Notes: a model not told the origin generated them from the letters alone. DNA of 64,000 nt from Salvelinus alpinus (GCF_045679555.1 NC_092092.1:19886469-19950468); one strand, 5' to 3'. Positions 1-12,700 are shown, numbered from the stretch's first letter. Made by a program: numbers and translations.

Positions 1-694
1 ACTGGGCCGGCTAGAAACAGTGACTAAGGTTCAGGGCAGGGTACTGGGCCGGCTAGTAACAGTGACTAAGGTTCAGGGCAGGGTACTGGGCCGGCTAGAA
101 ACAGTGACTAAGGTTCAGGGCAGGGTACTGGGCCGGCTAGTAACAGTGACTAAGGTTCAGGGCAGGGTACTGGGCCGGCTAGTAACAGTGACTAAGGTTC
201 AGGGCAGGGTACTGGGCCGGTTAGTAACAGTGACTAAGGTTCAGGGCAGGGTACTGGGCCGGCTAGAAACAGTGACTAAGGTTCAGGGCAGGGTACTGGG
301 CCGGCTAGTAACAATGACTAAGGTTCAGGGCAGGGTACTGGGCCGGCTAGTAACAGTGACTAAGGTTCAGGGCAGGGTACTGGGCCGGCTAGTAACAGTG
401 ACTAAGGTTCAGGGCAGGGTACTGGGCCGGTTAGTAACAGTGACTAAGGTTCAGGGCAGGGTACTGGGCCGGTTAGTAACAGTGACTAAGGTTCAGGGCA
501 GGGTACTGGGCCGGTTAGTAACAGTGACTAAGGTTCAGGGCAGGGTACTGGGCCGGCTAGTAACAGTGACTAAGGTTCAGGGCAGGGTACTGGGCCGGCT
601 AGTAACAGTGACTAAGGTTCAGGGCAAGGTACTGGGCCGGCTAGTAACAGTGACTAAGGTTCAGAGCAGGGTACTGGGCCGGTTAGTAACAGTG
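1..694. repeat. 42-bp minisatellite at the window edge
   Basis: About 16 head-to-tail copies of a 42-bp unit containing ACTGGGCCGG and GTGACTAAGG. Copies differ at a few positions (CTAGAAAC, CTAGTAAC, TTAGTAAC). The period is a multiple of three, so one frame stays open for 228 residues, but the product is a bare 14-residue repeat and I do not regard it as a gene. The array begins before the window, so its full size is unknown. Confidence 0.97.
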
Positions 695-715
695 ATGACT
701 ATTTAGTGGTGACTA

Positions 716-1460
716 TTTAACAGTCTGATGGCCTGGAGATAGAAGATGTTTTTCAGTCTCTCGGTCCCAGCTTGATGCACCTGTACTGTCTCCACCTTGT
801 AGATGGTAACAGGGTGAACAGGCCATGGCTCGGGTGGCTGAGGTCCTTGATTATCTTTTTTTGTCCTTCCTGTGACACCGGGTGCTGTAGATGTCCTGGA
901 GGGCAGGCAGTGTGCCCCTGGTTATTTGCTGACTGCACTACCCTCTGGAGACCCCTGCTGTTGCGGACGGTGCAATTGCCGTACCAGGCGGTGATACAGC
1001 CCAACAGGATACTCTCAATGGTACATCTGTAGAAGTTCGTAAGGGTCTTAGGGGCCAAGCCTAATTTCTTCAGCCTCCTGAGGTTTCTGTTGCACCTTCT
1101 TCACCACACTGTCTGTGTGGGTGGACTATTTTAGGTTGTCAGTGATGTGCACGCCGAGGAACTTGAAGCTTTTCACCCTCTCCACTGCGGTCCGTTGATG
1201 TGGATGGGGGAGTGTTCTCTCTGATGTCTCCTGAAGTCCATGATCAGCTCCTTCACTTTGTTGACATTGAGGGAGAAGTTATTTTCCTGGCACCACCTCC
1301 TCCCTGGGGGTTGTCTCATCCTTGTTGGTAATCAGGACTAACACTGTTGTGTTGTAAGCAAACTTGATGATTTAGTTGGAGACGTGCGTGGCCATGCAGT
1401 CATGGGTGAACAGGGTGTACAGGAGGGGGCTGAGCATGCACCCTTGTGGAGCCCCCGTGT
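716..1460 (-). mobile_element. Old L2-type LINE fragment (3' part of RT ORF)
   Basis: Read on the minus strand this matches, in diverged form, the C-terminal part of the better LINE copies in this window: the segments around [21 protein letters not shown] and LQRVV are recognisable. It carries several frameshifts and stops and is clearly dead. It is more diverged than the copies at 4.4, 25.2 and 33.8 kb, so it is an older insertion or a different subfamily. Confidence 0.8.
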
Positions 1461-1862
1461 TGAGGAGGATTTTGAATAGTATTTGAACCCAGGTCTTTAT
1501 GGGAGAGAGCCCCAGTCAGAGACCCGGCCTGTGGAACATAATGAAGACGGCTGCTAACCATCAGGGTCTGCCTGGGGATGTCAGGATGTCTACTGAGGCA
1601 GTGAAACAACAGAATCACAATCACACACTGAATGACACTAACAAGAGAGAGAGAGCGAGCAGCTGGGTAAGCAAGAGAGGAGGGAGGAAATGCACAATCA
1701 ACAATCTAGACAGGACAAGCAGAACAGCAACAGGAGAGCTCCTCCTAAAGTCATGTTTTCTCTCTAGCTCTCTTTGTATGAGATACAGATTCAATCTACA
1801 GTGCAAAATGAACATGACCTTAAAAAGTACTGGCAAGCTGATTTAGCGCAGATTCAAAATGT
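1461..1862. other. No gene recognised
   Basis: Between the old LINE and the Tc1 element. A 115-residue frame exists on the plus strand (1499-1846) but shows no family motif and overlaps a minus-strand frame. I see no supported feature. Confidence 0.5.
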
Positions 1863-2995
1863 ACAGTTGAAGTCGGAAGTTTACATACACCTTAGCCAAA
1901 TACATTTAAACTCAGTTTTTCACAATTCCTGACATTTAATCCAAGTAAAAATTCCCTGTCTCAGGTCAGTTAGGATCACCACTATTTTAAGAATGTGAAA
2001 TGTCAGAATATGAGTAGAAAGAATTATTTATTTCAGCCTTTATTTCTTTCATCACATTCCCAGTGGGTCAGAAGTTTACATACACTCAATTAGTATTTGG
2101 TAGCATTTAAATTGTTTAACTTGGGTCAAACTTTTCGGGTAGCCTTCCACAAGCTTCCCACAAAAAGTTGGGTGAATTTTGGCCCATTCCTTCTGACAGA
2201 GCTGGTGTAACTGAAACAGGTTTGTAGGCCTCCTTGCTTGCACACACTTTTTCAGTTCTGCCAACAAATTTTCAATAGGATTGAGGTCAGGTCTTTGTGA
2301 TGGCCACTCCAATACCTTGACTTTGCTGTCCTTAAGCCATTTTGCCACAACTTTGGAAGTATGCTTGGGGTCATTGTCCATTTGGAAGACTCATTTGCGA
2401 CCAAGCTTTAACTTCCTGACTGATGTCTTGAGATGTTGCTTCAATATATCCACATATTTTCTTGCCTCATGATGCCATCTATTTTGTGAAGTGCATCACT
2501 CCCTCCAGCAGCAAAGCACCCCCACAACATGATGCTGCCACCCCCATTTTTGTTTCATCAGACCAGAGGACATTTCTCCAAAAAGTAAGATCTTTGTCCC
2601 CATGTGCAGTTGCAAACTGTAGTCTGGCTTTTTTATGGCTGTTTTGGAGCAGTGGCTTCTTCCTTGCTGAGCGGCCTTTCAGGTTATGTCGATATAGGAC
2701 TCATTTTACTGTGGATATAGATACTTTTGTACCTGTTTCTTCCAGCATCTTCACAAGGTCCTTTGCTGTTCTGGGATTGATTTGCACTTTTCGCACCAAA
2801 GTATGTTCATCTCTAGGAGACAGAACTCGTTTCCTTCCTGAGCGGTATGATGGCTGCGTTGTCCCATGGTGTTTATACTTGCGTACTATTGTTTGTACAG
2901 ATGAACGTGGTACCTTCAGGCATTTGGAAATTGCTCCCAAGGATGAACCAGACTTGTGGAGGTCTACAATTTTTTCAAAGACCTAAATGAAACAG
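1863..2995 (-). mobile_element. Sleeping Beauty-type Tc1 element, right end lost
   Basis: Starts after a TA with the terminal sequence CAGTTGAAGTCGGAAGTTTA typical of salmonid Tc1 elements, repeated as an inner direct repeat near 2067. The minus strand encodes transposase pieces: an N-terminal DNA-binding part (2701-2940, with [15 protein letters not shown]) and the C-terminal catalytic part (2076-2381, with DNDPKHTSK and PDLNPIENL). A large internal deletion and frameshifts separate them, and the far terminal repeat is missing. Inactive. Confidence 0.92.
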
Positions 2996-3960
2996 GAACC
3001 CATTTTCCTTGATTTATGTGTACTGTAGACATGTAAATGTGATATTTGAGGTTCTCTCACACTAATTGATTGTACAACGTATACACACAATATTATATTA
3101 TGATTTCAGTTTGTGAGTGTGTGATATGGGGTTAGAACATGTTTATTTCGACTTTAGAAAGAAAACCTTTTATAAACAATGGCAACACTGCCATGTTGAT
3201 CTGAGGCTTGCTGTTGGAAACCACATTAGTGTCCTACTTCTGGCTGTCACAGATGCACCTACCTCTACTTTACTCCTTGACTTTCATCTACAGTCGGTTG
3301 CATTAGCCTTACCACTCAAATGTGACCAATATCTGCAGTGATGCTCGTGGCAACGTCATCTTGCTGAGCCCCATTAGAAAAAAAATCATGAACACCCCAT
3401 TGAAAACCCCATTTCATTTTGATGGTTTTTATTTTAGTTCGTTTTGGAGTGAAAGATAATAGTTTCAGTATAGTTTTAGTTTTTCAAACAGTTTTGTTAA
3501 TTATTTTATTTAAGTTGACTAAATTGTTTTCTTATGATTAGTTTTAGTTTACTATAACAACCTTGGTGTGTAGCGACTCAAGGCATTATGACTGGATAAT
3601 GAGAACTGGCATTATTGGTCAGTCATTTTAGATGAACCTATCAGAAGAACTAGGTGAACCTGCTCAGGTGAAGGCTGCGACTGCCTCTCTCTCTGTCCTT
3701 CCATCTCTTTCTCTCTCCCTCTCTCTCTCATCCACTCTTCACCTCTCTCTCTCTCTCTCTCTCTCTACATACTGACAGGCTCTTAGCATGACCGATGCCT
3801 TCTGACAGGATGAGAAGTAAGAACTTCCTGCTTTCTCCTTCCCGCCATCAATCCTCCCTTCCATCTCTCCTCTCTTCAACCTCTCCTCTGCCATCTATCC
3901 TCCCCTTCACCTATCTTGCTTTTTCCAAATGGGTCTCAGCCATCTGATGCTCACTGCCTA
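2996..3960. other. Unassigned AT-rich spacer with CT microsatellite
   Basis: No gene seen. A CT-rich microsatellite lies at about 3688-3768, followed by pyrimidine-rich sequence to about 3930. Confidence 0.6.
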
Positions 3961-4408
3961 CAGTGCCTTGCAAAAGTATTCACCCCCTTGGCGTTTTTTG
4001 TAATTTAAATAGATTTCTATTTGGATTTCATGTAATGGACATACACAAAATAGTCCAAATTAGTGAAGTGAAATGAAAAATATATATATTTTCATAAAAT
4101 TCAAAAAAATAAAAAACAGAAAAGTGGTGCGTGCATATGTATTCACCCCTTTACTAAGAAGCCTCTAAATAAGATCTGGTGCAACCAATTACCTTCAAAA
4201 GTCACATAATTTGTTAAATAACGTCCACCTGGTATGCAATCTAAGTGTCACATGATCTGTCACATGATCTCAGTAGAAATACACCTGTTCTGAAAGGCCC
4301 CAGAGTCTGCAACACCACTAAGCAAGGTGCACCACCAAGGAAGCCGCACCATGAAGACCAAGGAGCTCTCCTTACAGGTCAGGGACAAAGTTGTGGATAA
4401 GTACAGAT

Positions 4409-6447
4409 CAAATCAAACCAAATCAAAGTTTATTTGTCAGGTGCGCCGAATACAACAGGTGTAGACCTTACAGTGAAATGCTTACTTACAGGCTCTAACC
4501 AATAGTGTAAAAAAAGGTATTAGGTGAACAATAGGTAAGGAAATAAATAAAATAAAAACAGTAAAAAGACAGTGAAAAATAACAGTAGCGAGGCTATATA
4601 CAGTAGCAAGGCTATAAAAGTAGCGAGGCTACATACGGACAGCGGTTAGTCAGGCTGATTGAGGTAGTATGTACATGTAGATATGGTTAAAGTGACTATG
4701 CATATATGATGAACAGAGAGTAGCAGTAGCGTAAAGAGGGGTTGGCGGGTGGTGGGTGGCGGGACACAATGCAGATAGCCCAGTTAGCCAATGTTCGGGA
4801 GCACTGGTTGGTCGGGCCAATTGAGGTAGTATGTACATATGTACATAAATGTATAGTTAAAGTGACTGTACATATATGATAAACAGAGGTGTAGCAGCAG
4901 TGTAAAAGAGGGGTTGGGGGGTGCACACAATGCAAATAGTCTGGGTAGCCATTTGATTACCTGTTCAGGAGTCTTATGGCTTGGGGGTAAAAACTGTTGA
5001 GAAGCCTTTTTGTCCTAGACTTGGCACTCCGCTACCGCTTGCCATGCGGTAGTAGAGAGAACAGTCTATGACCGGGGTGGCAGGGGTCTTTGACAATTTT
5101 TAGGACCTTCCTCTGACACCGCCTGGTGTAGAGGTCCTGGATGGCAAGCAGCTTAGCCCCAGTGATGTACTGGGCCGTACGCACTACCCTCTGTAGTGCC
5201 TTGCTGTCGGAGGCGGAGCAATTGTCGTGATGCAACCAGTCAGGATGCTCTCGATGTTGCAGCTGTAGAACCTTTTGAGGATCTCAGGACCCATGCCAAA
5301 TCTTTTTAGTTTCCTGAGGAGGAATATACTTTGTCGTGCCCTCTTCACGACTGTCTTGGTGTGTTTGGACCATTCTAATTTGTTGTTGATGTGGACACCA
5401 AGGAACTTTAAGCTCTCAACCTGCTCCACTACAGCCCTGTCGATGAGGATGGGGGCGGCGTACTTGGTCCTCCTTTTCATGTAGTCCACAATCATCTCCT
5501 TAGTCTTGGTTACGTTGAGGGAGAGGTTGTTACTCTGGCACCACCCGCCCAGGTCTCTGACCTCCTCCCTATAGGCTGTCTCGTCGTTATCAGTGATCAG
5601 GCCTACCACTGTTGTGTCATCTGCAAACTTAATGATGGTGTTGGAGTCGTGCCTGGCCATGCAGTTGTGGGTGAACAGGGAGTACAAGAGGGGACTGAGC
5701 ACGCACCCCTGGGGGGCTACAGCGTTGAGGATCAGCGTGGCAGATGTGTTGCTACCTACCCTCACCACCTGGGGGCGCCCGTCAGGAAGTCCAGGATCCA
5801 GTTGCAGAGGGAGGTGTTTAGTCCCAGGATCCTTAGCTTAGTGATGAGCTTTGAGGGTACTATGGTGTTGAATGCTGAGCTGTAGTCAATGAATAGCGTT
5901 CTCACATAAGTGTTCCTTTTGTCCAGGTGGGAAAGGGCAGTGTGGAGAGCAATAGAGATTGCATCATCTGCGGATCTGTTTTGGCGTTATGCAAATTGGA
6001 GTGGGTCTAGGGTTTCTGGGATAATGGTGTTGATGTGAGCCATTACCAGCCTTTCAAAGCACTTCATGGCTACGGACGTGAGTGCTACGGGTCTGTAGTC
6101 ATTTAGGCAGGTTGCCTTTGTGTTCTTGGGCACAGGGACTATGGGGGTCTGCTTGAAACATGTTGGTATTACAGACTCAATCAGGGACATATTGAAAATG
6201 TCAGTGAAGACACCTGCCAGTTGGTCAGCACATGCCCGGAGCACACGTCGTGGTAATCCGTCTGGCCCTGCGACTTGTGTATGTTGACCTGTTTAAAGGT
6301 CTTACTCACGTCGGCTACGGAGAGCATGATCACACAGTCATCCAGAACAGCTGATGCTCTCACGCATGCCTCAGTGTTACTTGCCTCGAAACAAGCATAG
6401 AAGTGATTTAGCTCGTCTGGTAGGCTCGTGTCACTGGGCCTACCAGA
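4409..6447 (-). mobile_element. L2/RSg-1-type LINE inserted in the Tc1
   Basis: The 3' end lies at left: the tail near 4415-4495 (AAATCAAAGTTTATTTGTCA, then GCCGAATACAACAGGTG) is the tail salmonid LINEs share with some SINEs. The minus-strand ORF (5184-5768 and 5987-6244) encodes reverse transcriptase with the FADDT catalytic box and [15 protein letters not shown] motif. It is 5' truncated and has several frameshifts. At the 5' junction a short sequence (AGCTCGTCTGGTAGG) is repeated in inverted order about 10 bp away. Confidence 0.88.
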
Positions 6448-6483
6448 CGAGCTACAGAGCACAATTAAATTCATTATTAAAAA

Positions 6484-7296
6484 ATGGAATGGCACCACAA
6501 CAAACCTGCCAAGAGAGGGCCGCCCACCAAAACTCAGTTAAGGAGGGCATTAATCAGAGAGACAACAAAGAGACCAAAGATAACCCTGAAGCAGCTGCAA
6601 AGCTCCACAGCAGAGATTGGAGTATCTGTCCATAGGACCACTTTAACCCATACACTCCATAGAGCTGGGCTTTATGGAATAGTGGCCAGAAAAAAGCCAT
6701 TGCTTAAAGAAGAAAATAAGCAAACACGTTTGGTGTTCGCCAAAAGGCATGTGGGAGACTCCCCAAACATATGGAAGAAGGTACTCTGGTCAGATGAGAC
6801 TACATTTGAGCTTTTTGGCCATCAAGGAAAACGCTATGTCTGGCGCAAACCCAACACCTCTCATCACCCCGAGAACACCATCCTCACAGTGAAGCATGGT
6901 GGTGGCAGCATCATGCTGTGGGGATGTTTTTCATCTGCAGGGACTGGGAAACTGGTCAAAATTGAAGGAATAATGGATGGTGCTAAATACTGGGAAATTC
7001 TTTAGGTAAACCTTTTTCAGTCTTCCAGAGATTTGAGACTGGGATGGAGGTTCACATTCCAGCAGGACAATGACCCGAAGCATACTGCTAAAGCAACACT
7101 TGAGTGGTTTAAGGGGAAACATTTAAATGTCTTGGAATGGCCTAGTCAAAGCCCAGACCTCAATCCAATTGAGAATCTGTGGTATGACTTAAAGATTGCT
7201 GTACACCAGCAGAACTCATCCAACTTGAAGGAGCTGGAGCAGTTTTGCCTTGAAGAATTGGCAAAATCCCAGTGGCTAGATGTGCCAAGCTTATAG
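6484..7296 (+). pseudogene. Tc1 transposase remnant (DD34E)
   Basis: Two overlapping-family frames, 6484-7005 and 7033-7296, together cover most of a Tc1 transposase from the second DNA-binding helix to near the C-terminus. The start is not native, because the N-terminal codons are displaced by the LINE insertion. Visible: KKVLWSDET (catalytic Asp 1), [21 protein letters not shown] (Asp 2) and PNPIENLW-type Glu segment. An in-frame stop at 7003-7005 and a shift near 7270 prevent a full product. Confidence 0.88.
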
Positions 7297-7599
7297 AGAC
7301 ATACCCCAAGAGACTTGCAGCTGTAATTGCTGCAAAGGGTGGCTTTAAAGTATTGACTTTGGGGGTGTATTGACTTTGGGTGAGTGAATAGTTATGCACG
7401 CTAACAGTATCAGTTTTTTGTCTTATTTCTTGTTTGTTTCACAAAAAATATATATTTTGCATCTTCAAAGTGGTAGGCATGTTGTGTAAATCAAATGATA
7501 CAAACCCCCCAAAAATCTATTTTAATTCCAGGTTGTAAGGCAACAAAATAGGAAAAATGCCAAAGGACTTTCACAAGCCACTAAAGATGCTCACGATGG

Positions 7600-8509
7600 C
7601 ACCATCCCTCTTTCCTGCAGCTCATTCTGTTTATTCTCTCATTTCTATTTCTCATTACTTCCTTATTTTTCCTTCTGTAAAAAAATTGATTGTTTAAGTT
7701 AAGTGCAATATGGTAATGTGTATGAAGATAAATAAGATAATATAAATGTTATTTATATATACTATTATTTATATAACAAGTGCCCTTAGGCTTGGCTTAA
7801 CCTGGAATGTTTGCCTTATTAAATCTTTGTTTTGTCATTTATATATCTGGCCTGCACATCTGTTCCAAACCATTAAACTGTTGTATTGCACAATAAAACT
7901 GCTCTCTTAACAGTGTAAATTAGGAATCATATTTTTTTTAGTAAGTGTATGATCGCCTGTGTCTCTTCCCGCCACTCCATATCAAGTGAAGTGTATTTGC
8001 CATATGCACAGGAAACACATGGTGTACAAAGTACAATGAAATGCCTAAAACATGCTAGGTCTGAATAGTCAACGCTCAACAATCCACTCCCTATTGCAGA
8101 GAAGCAGAGGAGGTGACCAGAGATGACCAATTAAGGAAGAAGTCCACTGCTTGACAGGACTGTAGGCTAAATCCATTCACCAGTGAGGGTTATATAACCG
8201 CACAGCTGCCTCTCCAAGGTTTCCTGCACCCCTCGTAAAATGACATTCATGTTCACATTATTTTATTTATTGTAGGCCAGTGCCGTGAATTGGGATTGGG
8301 GGGCTACACCATGTCGAATAGGCTTAAAATGCATACTTTTGAATAATAAATTAATTTAATGTGTATTACAAAGTAGTAGCTAAGGAAACAACTCAAAACT
8401 GCACAAAGCAGCGGCCTATAGGAACCACTAAATGGTATTTAACCAGGCTATTACAACATAAACTGAGTGACGTGCAGCCTAACCTACAGTGCTGCCTACA
8501 CAAAAGATA
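7600..8509. other. Upstream flank, no feature recognised
   Basis: AT-rich sequence between the Tc1 and a foldback element. Several short frames have no recognisable motif. It may contain distal regulatory DNA for the receptor but nothing can be pointed to. Confidence 0.5.
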
Positions 8510-9195
8510 CTGCTTTAAAAACAACCCAGTGCTGGGTAAATATTGGACAGAACACACGTTTGGTTATTTTGGACCGAGCCAGTTGGGTCACTTACTTGGG
8601 TTATTGAGCCATGATCCACTGGGTCAGATCAGAAGACTGGATGCGTGGCTTAGTAGCGGCCTGACTTTCAGCTCATTTTTGGCCACCCGTGAGAGTAAAT
8701 TTCATTAATGTTCATCATTTTAAGTGTGTACTCTGCATATTTCAATTTTCATTCAATATTTTTGAAATGACATTTTAATATAAAATGTATATTTAAATAT
8801 TATAAGAAAGTAGTAACTATCCCTACATTTGGATGTGCATAGGGTCTTAAGGAACTCATACTATTGTGTAAGCCCTATTAAAGCTACAAAAGTGTCAGTG
8901 CTCAACCATAACATGCATTGACAATGCAACAGAACAGATTAACCGGAATTACATTTACTCTCAAGTGGCCCAAAAAAATACTATCTAAAAGCCACGCCCC
9001 TACTAGTTCTACTAAGCCACGCCTCCAGTCTTCTGCTCTGACCCAGTGTATCATAGCTCAATAACCCAGCATCAACAACCCAATTTAAGGAAAACAATAT
9101 GTTGTTTGTGAACTAGCTGGGTCAAAATAACCCAAATAACCAAACATTTACCCAAATTGAGTTGTTTTTAACCCAGCATTTTTTTTCTTGTATAA
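8510..9195. repeat. Foldback (MITE-like) element upstream of the receptor
   Basis: Two arms, about 8510-8705 and 8949-9195, are inverted copies of one another: for example AACCCAGTGCTGGGTAAATA and TTTGGTTATTTTGG on the left match the complement of AACCAAACATTTACCCA and AACCCAGCA on the right; CCACTGGGTCAGA and TCTGACCCAGTG also pair. About 240 bp lie between the arms. It has the shape of a non-autonomous DNA transposon. No transposase is present. Confidence 0.75.
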
Positions 9196-9410
9196 TTTGG
9201 CTTTTTAATGTGGAGAGAGTAGAGCGGTTATGTTGTGATCCTGTCAGGGCTGGGCTCTAACTGTAAACTTGTTGAATGCTGACTTACTGGGTGACGCACC
9301 CCAGGAAAATACAGGACTTTGCATTAGCGCAGGGCAGGTGGAAATTATAATGGTCCTCTCTTCTCCTCCGCTTCAATTTGCTTTGTTAGGTTGGCTACCT
9401 AGGTTCAGCT

Positions 9411-9480
9411 TGTCTGTAGTTCAACACTGGGAGGCTGGGAAAGAATGTCAGCGTGTCTGTAGTTCAACACTGGGAGGCTG
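9411..9480. repeat. Short direct duplication 110-180 bp before the receptor start codon
   Basis: The 27-bp segment starting TGTCTGTAGTTCAACACTGG occurs at 9411-9437 and again at 9454-9480. The second copy is followed by CTCTGACCCAGTGTATCATG, which is also found in the right arm of the foldback element (about 9041-9060). Confidence 0.9.
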
Positions 9481-9593
9481 CTCTGACCCAGTGTATCATG
9501 AGGTCTGAGGTCGGTTTTATTTGAGTTCTCTTTAGAAAGTGACAATTGGGGAGAAAGGGGAAGCGGTTAATCAATGCCCAGGTAGCCTACAGG

Positions 9594-9799
9594 ATGGCAC
9601 CAGCAAGGCGGACGGTGTGGGTTCTTCTCGCGCTGTCTGGTGTTCTGAATTTGCGCTCCTGCTGGACTTTCACTTGTCCGTCGATTTGCAAATGTTCATT
9701 GAAGAGCGATACATGTTACAAAGACACGGGAGAGAAACTCAGTTGCACGAGGGAAACGCAACTGAGGTCCCAAGCCGCTCCATCGTTTATTCGAAACTT
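9594..9799 (+). CDS. fshr: fshr exon 1: signal peptide and N-cap
   Basis: Encodes residues 1-68 plus two bases. Hydrophobic [11 protein letters not shown] is the signal core; the mature N-terminus has CPSICKC, then [11 protein letters not shown], the cysteine-rich cap of the hormone-binding domain. Donor is TT/GTAAGT. Confidence 0.9.
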
Positions 9800-12700
9800 G
9801 TAAGTACCCTAAAATGTCATTCCGTTTTGGTGGAGGGATTGTGCATATATTACATTATAGCGTCAATATCTACCCATTGTTTTTAATTTGCCCGACACTT
9901 TTGTCGAGCTGATTATTTATTATTTGATTATTTATTTAACCTTTGAATTCAACCAGTCAATTAGGAAACACATTCCAATTTACAGTAGATACAATGATGG
10001 CCTTTTATCAGGACAGTACTGTCTGTAGTACAGTACCTAGCTACTGATTGTGCTTTGCCCTCTTCATTTCAGTTTCAGGCCACCATAGTAGCCTAATACT
10101 CAGCCTGGTCTCATAGACTAGACATAACATAGTAAATGCAAATCCAATCAAATTGGCATGATATGTTAACTTTGGTATGGTTACATAGTACAGATGTTTA
10201 CTTAAGGCAAAAATGTATGTCTAACGCGAATGTCTAGCAACCCATAGGTTGCGAGTTCAAATCTCATTACGGACAACTTTTGTATTTTAGCTAATTAGCT
10301 ACTTTTGAACAACTTACTACTTTTTAGCTGCTTTGCAACTACTTAGCATGTTAGCTAAACTTTCCCGAACCCTAACCTTAACCCTTTTAGCTAACCCTTC
10401 CCCTAACCCTAACTATAACCTTAAACCTTTAACGTAACTCCTAAACTTAACCCTAACCCTTAGTCTAGCTAATGTTAGCCAGCTAGCTAATGTTAGCCAC
10501 CTAGCCACCTAGAATTCATAACATATCACATGTTTTACAGATTTGTAACATATTGTCCGCTTTGCAAATTAATTTTCCGCTTTATAATGTAAAACATATC
10601 ATACAAAATGGGTGATGGACATATACAAATGAATACATACCATACCATATGAAACATAAAATATCATACTAAATGGACTGTCACAGATTTACATACAGAA
10701 TAATAAGAAATGTTCTGTGATCTGGTTGCCAGCAGCCAGCAATACCTTAGACTACATGTTTTTAAAACAAGTTTTTTCCTTGTGTATAATCTTTAGAAGA
10801 CTAACTCATCTGCCGTTGAATGAAGTTCCAAGCAATGCCTTCAGAGGACTAATCAACGTTTCCAGAATGTAAGTTTCAATCAATCAATTAAATGTATTTA
10901 TTAAGCCCTTTTCACCTGTGACATACAGCACTGTCAGTATTCCTTTAGCCCTATTACACATTTTCAGTTTAACTCTGGGTTTGCCTTTTCAATGTTATAG
11001 ATCTGCAAAGCTTCATGAGGCTGTTTAAAACTTGACTAGTGCTCAGTTATAAACGTATTTATTTTGTGGAAGACATACTGCTGGTAGCTTTTATGAAAGG
11101 TGTGATAATCTATCGTTATATTTTATGAAACATTTATCTACATGCATGTTAAAGTGGCAGTACAGTCAACATTTTAAAAATATTTCCACACTATGAGGTC
11201 AAAGTAACACTCAGATAATGGCCTTTTAGTGTAAGAGGTGTTTTTTTGTGTGTGAGGAGGCGCCCTGGAATTTCAGCCTGTTCAGGTGGGATGGTACTTT
11301 TGGCCCAAAGCATGACATCGCAATCAGACCTAATTATTCTGACCAATGACTTTTGGAAGCGGGTAGGCTCTAGAGTCTAGAGACGATTTTTATCCACCAA
11401 CCAGGGCTGTGTATTTAAATATTTACATTTTATCAACATGCCCACACTGTCAGACTGAGCATTTCAATGGCAAAAGGAGGCTCAGGGAAATATAAAAAAT
11501 ATGTTTGGAGTTATTTTCATTAAATAAACACACACTGTGATTCAATAGACATACAGTGAAAGACTGTATGGGGGCTTTAAGAAGAGGAAAGGAGATGTCC
11601 ACTTTGGATGGGTATCTTTGGATGATGTTCTGTTAATTACTGATGTCCCCTTTAAGAATGGAGCACCCTTGATCATGCGCAGTGTTGTTCTATGTTATTC
11701 TGGTACTAACTCATTTTAGTAAATGTGAAGCTCCAGTTCATTTCCTTGTATTCGGAGTCTTTCTTATTATATAAATAAGTAATAAGAACTAAGACAGTAC
11801 AGAGTTGCCTACATACACACATCCTTTTAGAGGAAGTAGTTTGACCTACATTTATTTATGATGTATTACCTTTCACCCACTATTTAGGAGATCAAAAGCA
11901 TGTCAATTCATATGAACAAATTGTTGGTTACTATTTGTGAAATAATGATAAGCGTGGTTGATGAACCAACTCACTGGCCTTATGGTTAGAGTGTCTGCTG
12001 TGTTGTGTCTGTGACTACCATTAAATGTGAAGACTTATTTTATCAAATCAATTCTCTATGTACAATTATTATTACGTGATTAAACTAATCATGTAAACTC
12101 TAATTAACTAGGAAGTCGGGGCACCACAGGAAAAAGTTTATATAGTCTCTATTTCCCGAATCAACACTTCAGATATTTTCATATGTTATCAAAACAGTCG
12201 CTTATTAATGAATTGTACCTCATCAGTTCTCATTACTGAACATCGCAAACCCTTGGATATCTGCACGAACCCTAGCATAAATTATGAATCAGTGATATAC
12301 AAATTGGCTTAATTATTTATTTACTAACTAACTAATCAAATCACAGAAACACATGAAAACACACACAATTAGTTCATACATGATACAAAGAAAGTCCCTA
12401 GCGGACGAAACAGATATGATGGTAGACAAAGGAAATGGGGTGGGGACCGCTCAATAGCAGGAAACTCAGAGCTGATAACTACACTAATAGAAAGTGCTAA
12501 TACTTTACATGAACAACCGCTCATTTGAAAAGAAATTGCAATTTACATATTTACGAGTGTATGTCTTGCTGTCTCTCTCTGTGGTTGCCGGTCCATCTGC
12601 TGGAGAGAGTCGACAGAAAAGTCTCTGGTTGCTTTCCCGGAAGTCACAGTCTGTCGTAGTTGTTATAATGATTACTTCAGAGAACCATTCGGAAATCTTA

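Larger units (their letters stand above)
3961..7583 (+). mobile_element. Tc1-like element interrupted by a LINE
   Basis: Left end near 3961 (CAGTGCCTTGCAAAAGTATT) and an imperfect inverted counterpart ending near 7583. The two halves of the transposon (3961-4408 and about 6457-7583) flank a complete-looking minus-strand LINE insertion. Transposase sequence resumes at 6484 with a helix-turn-helix region, the first catalytic Asp in WSDET, the second in QQDNDPKH, and Glu in [10 protein letters not shown]. The second Asp and the Glu are 34 residues apart, as in the Tc1 DD34E group. A stop at about 7003 and frameshifts show it is dead. Confidence 0.9.

Noticed and set aside
20..706. 228-residue open frame MTKVQGRVLGRL..
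   Set aside because: It is a frame through a 42-bp tandem repeat; no start context, domain or non-repeat sequence.
2462..2986. 174-residue plus-strand frame
   Set aside because: Antisense of a Tc1 transposase.
9546..9593. Upstream in-frame ATG extending the receptor by 16 residues
   Set aside because: It would place charged residues (MGRKGKRL) before the signal peptide; the ATG at 9594 is the simpler start.
10247..10263. tRNA-like B box, possible tRNA gene
   Set aside because: No complete cloverleaf; better explained as a SINE head.
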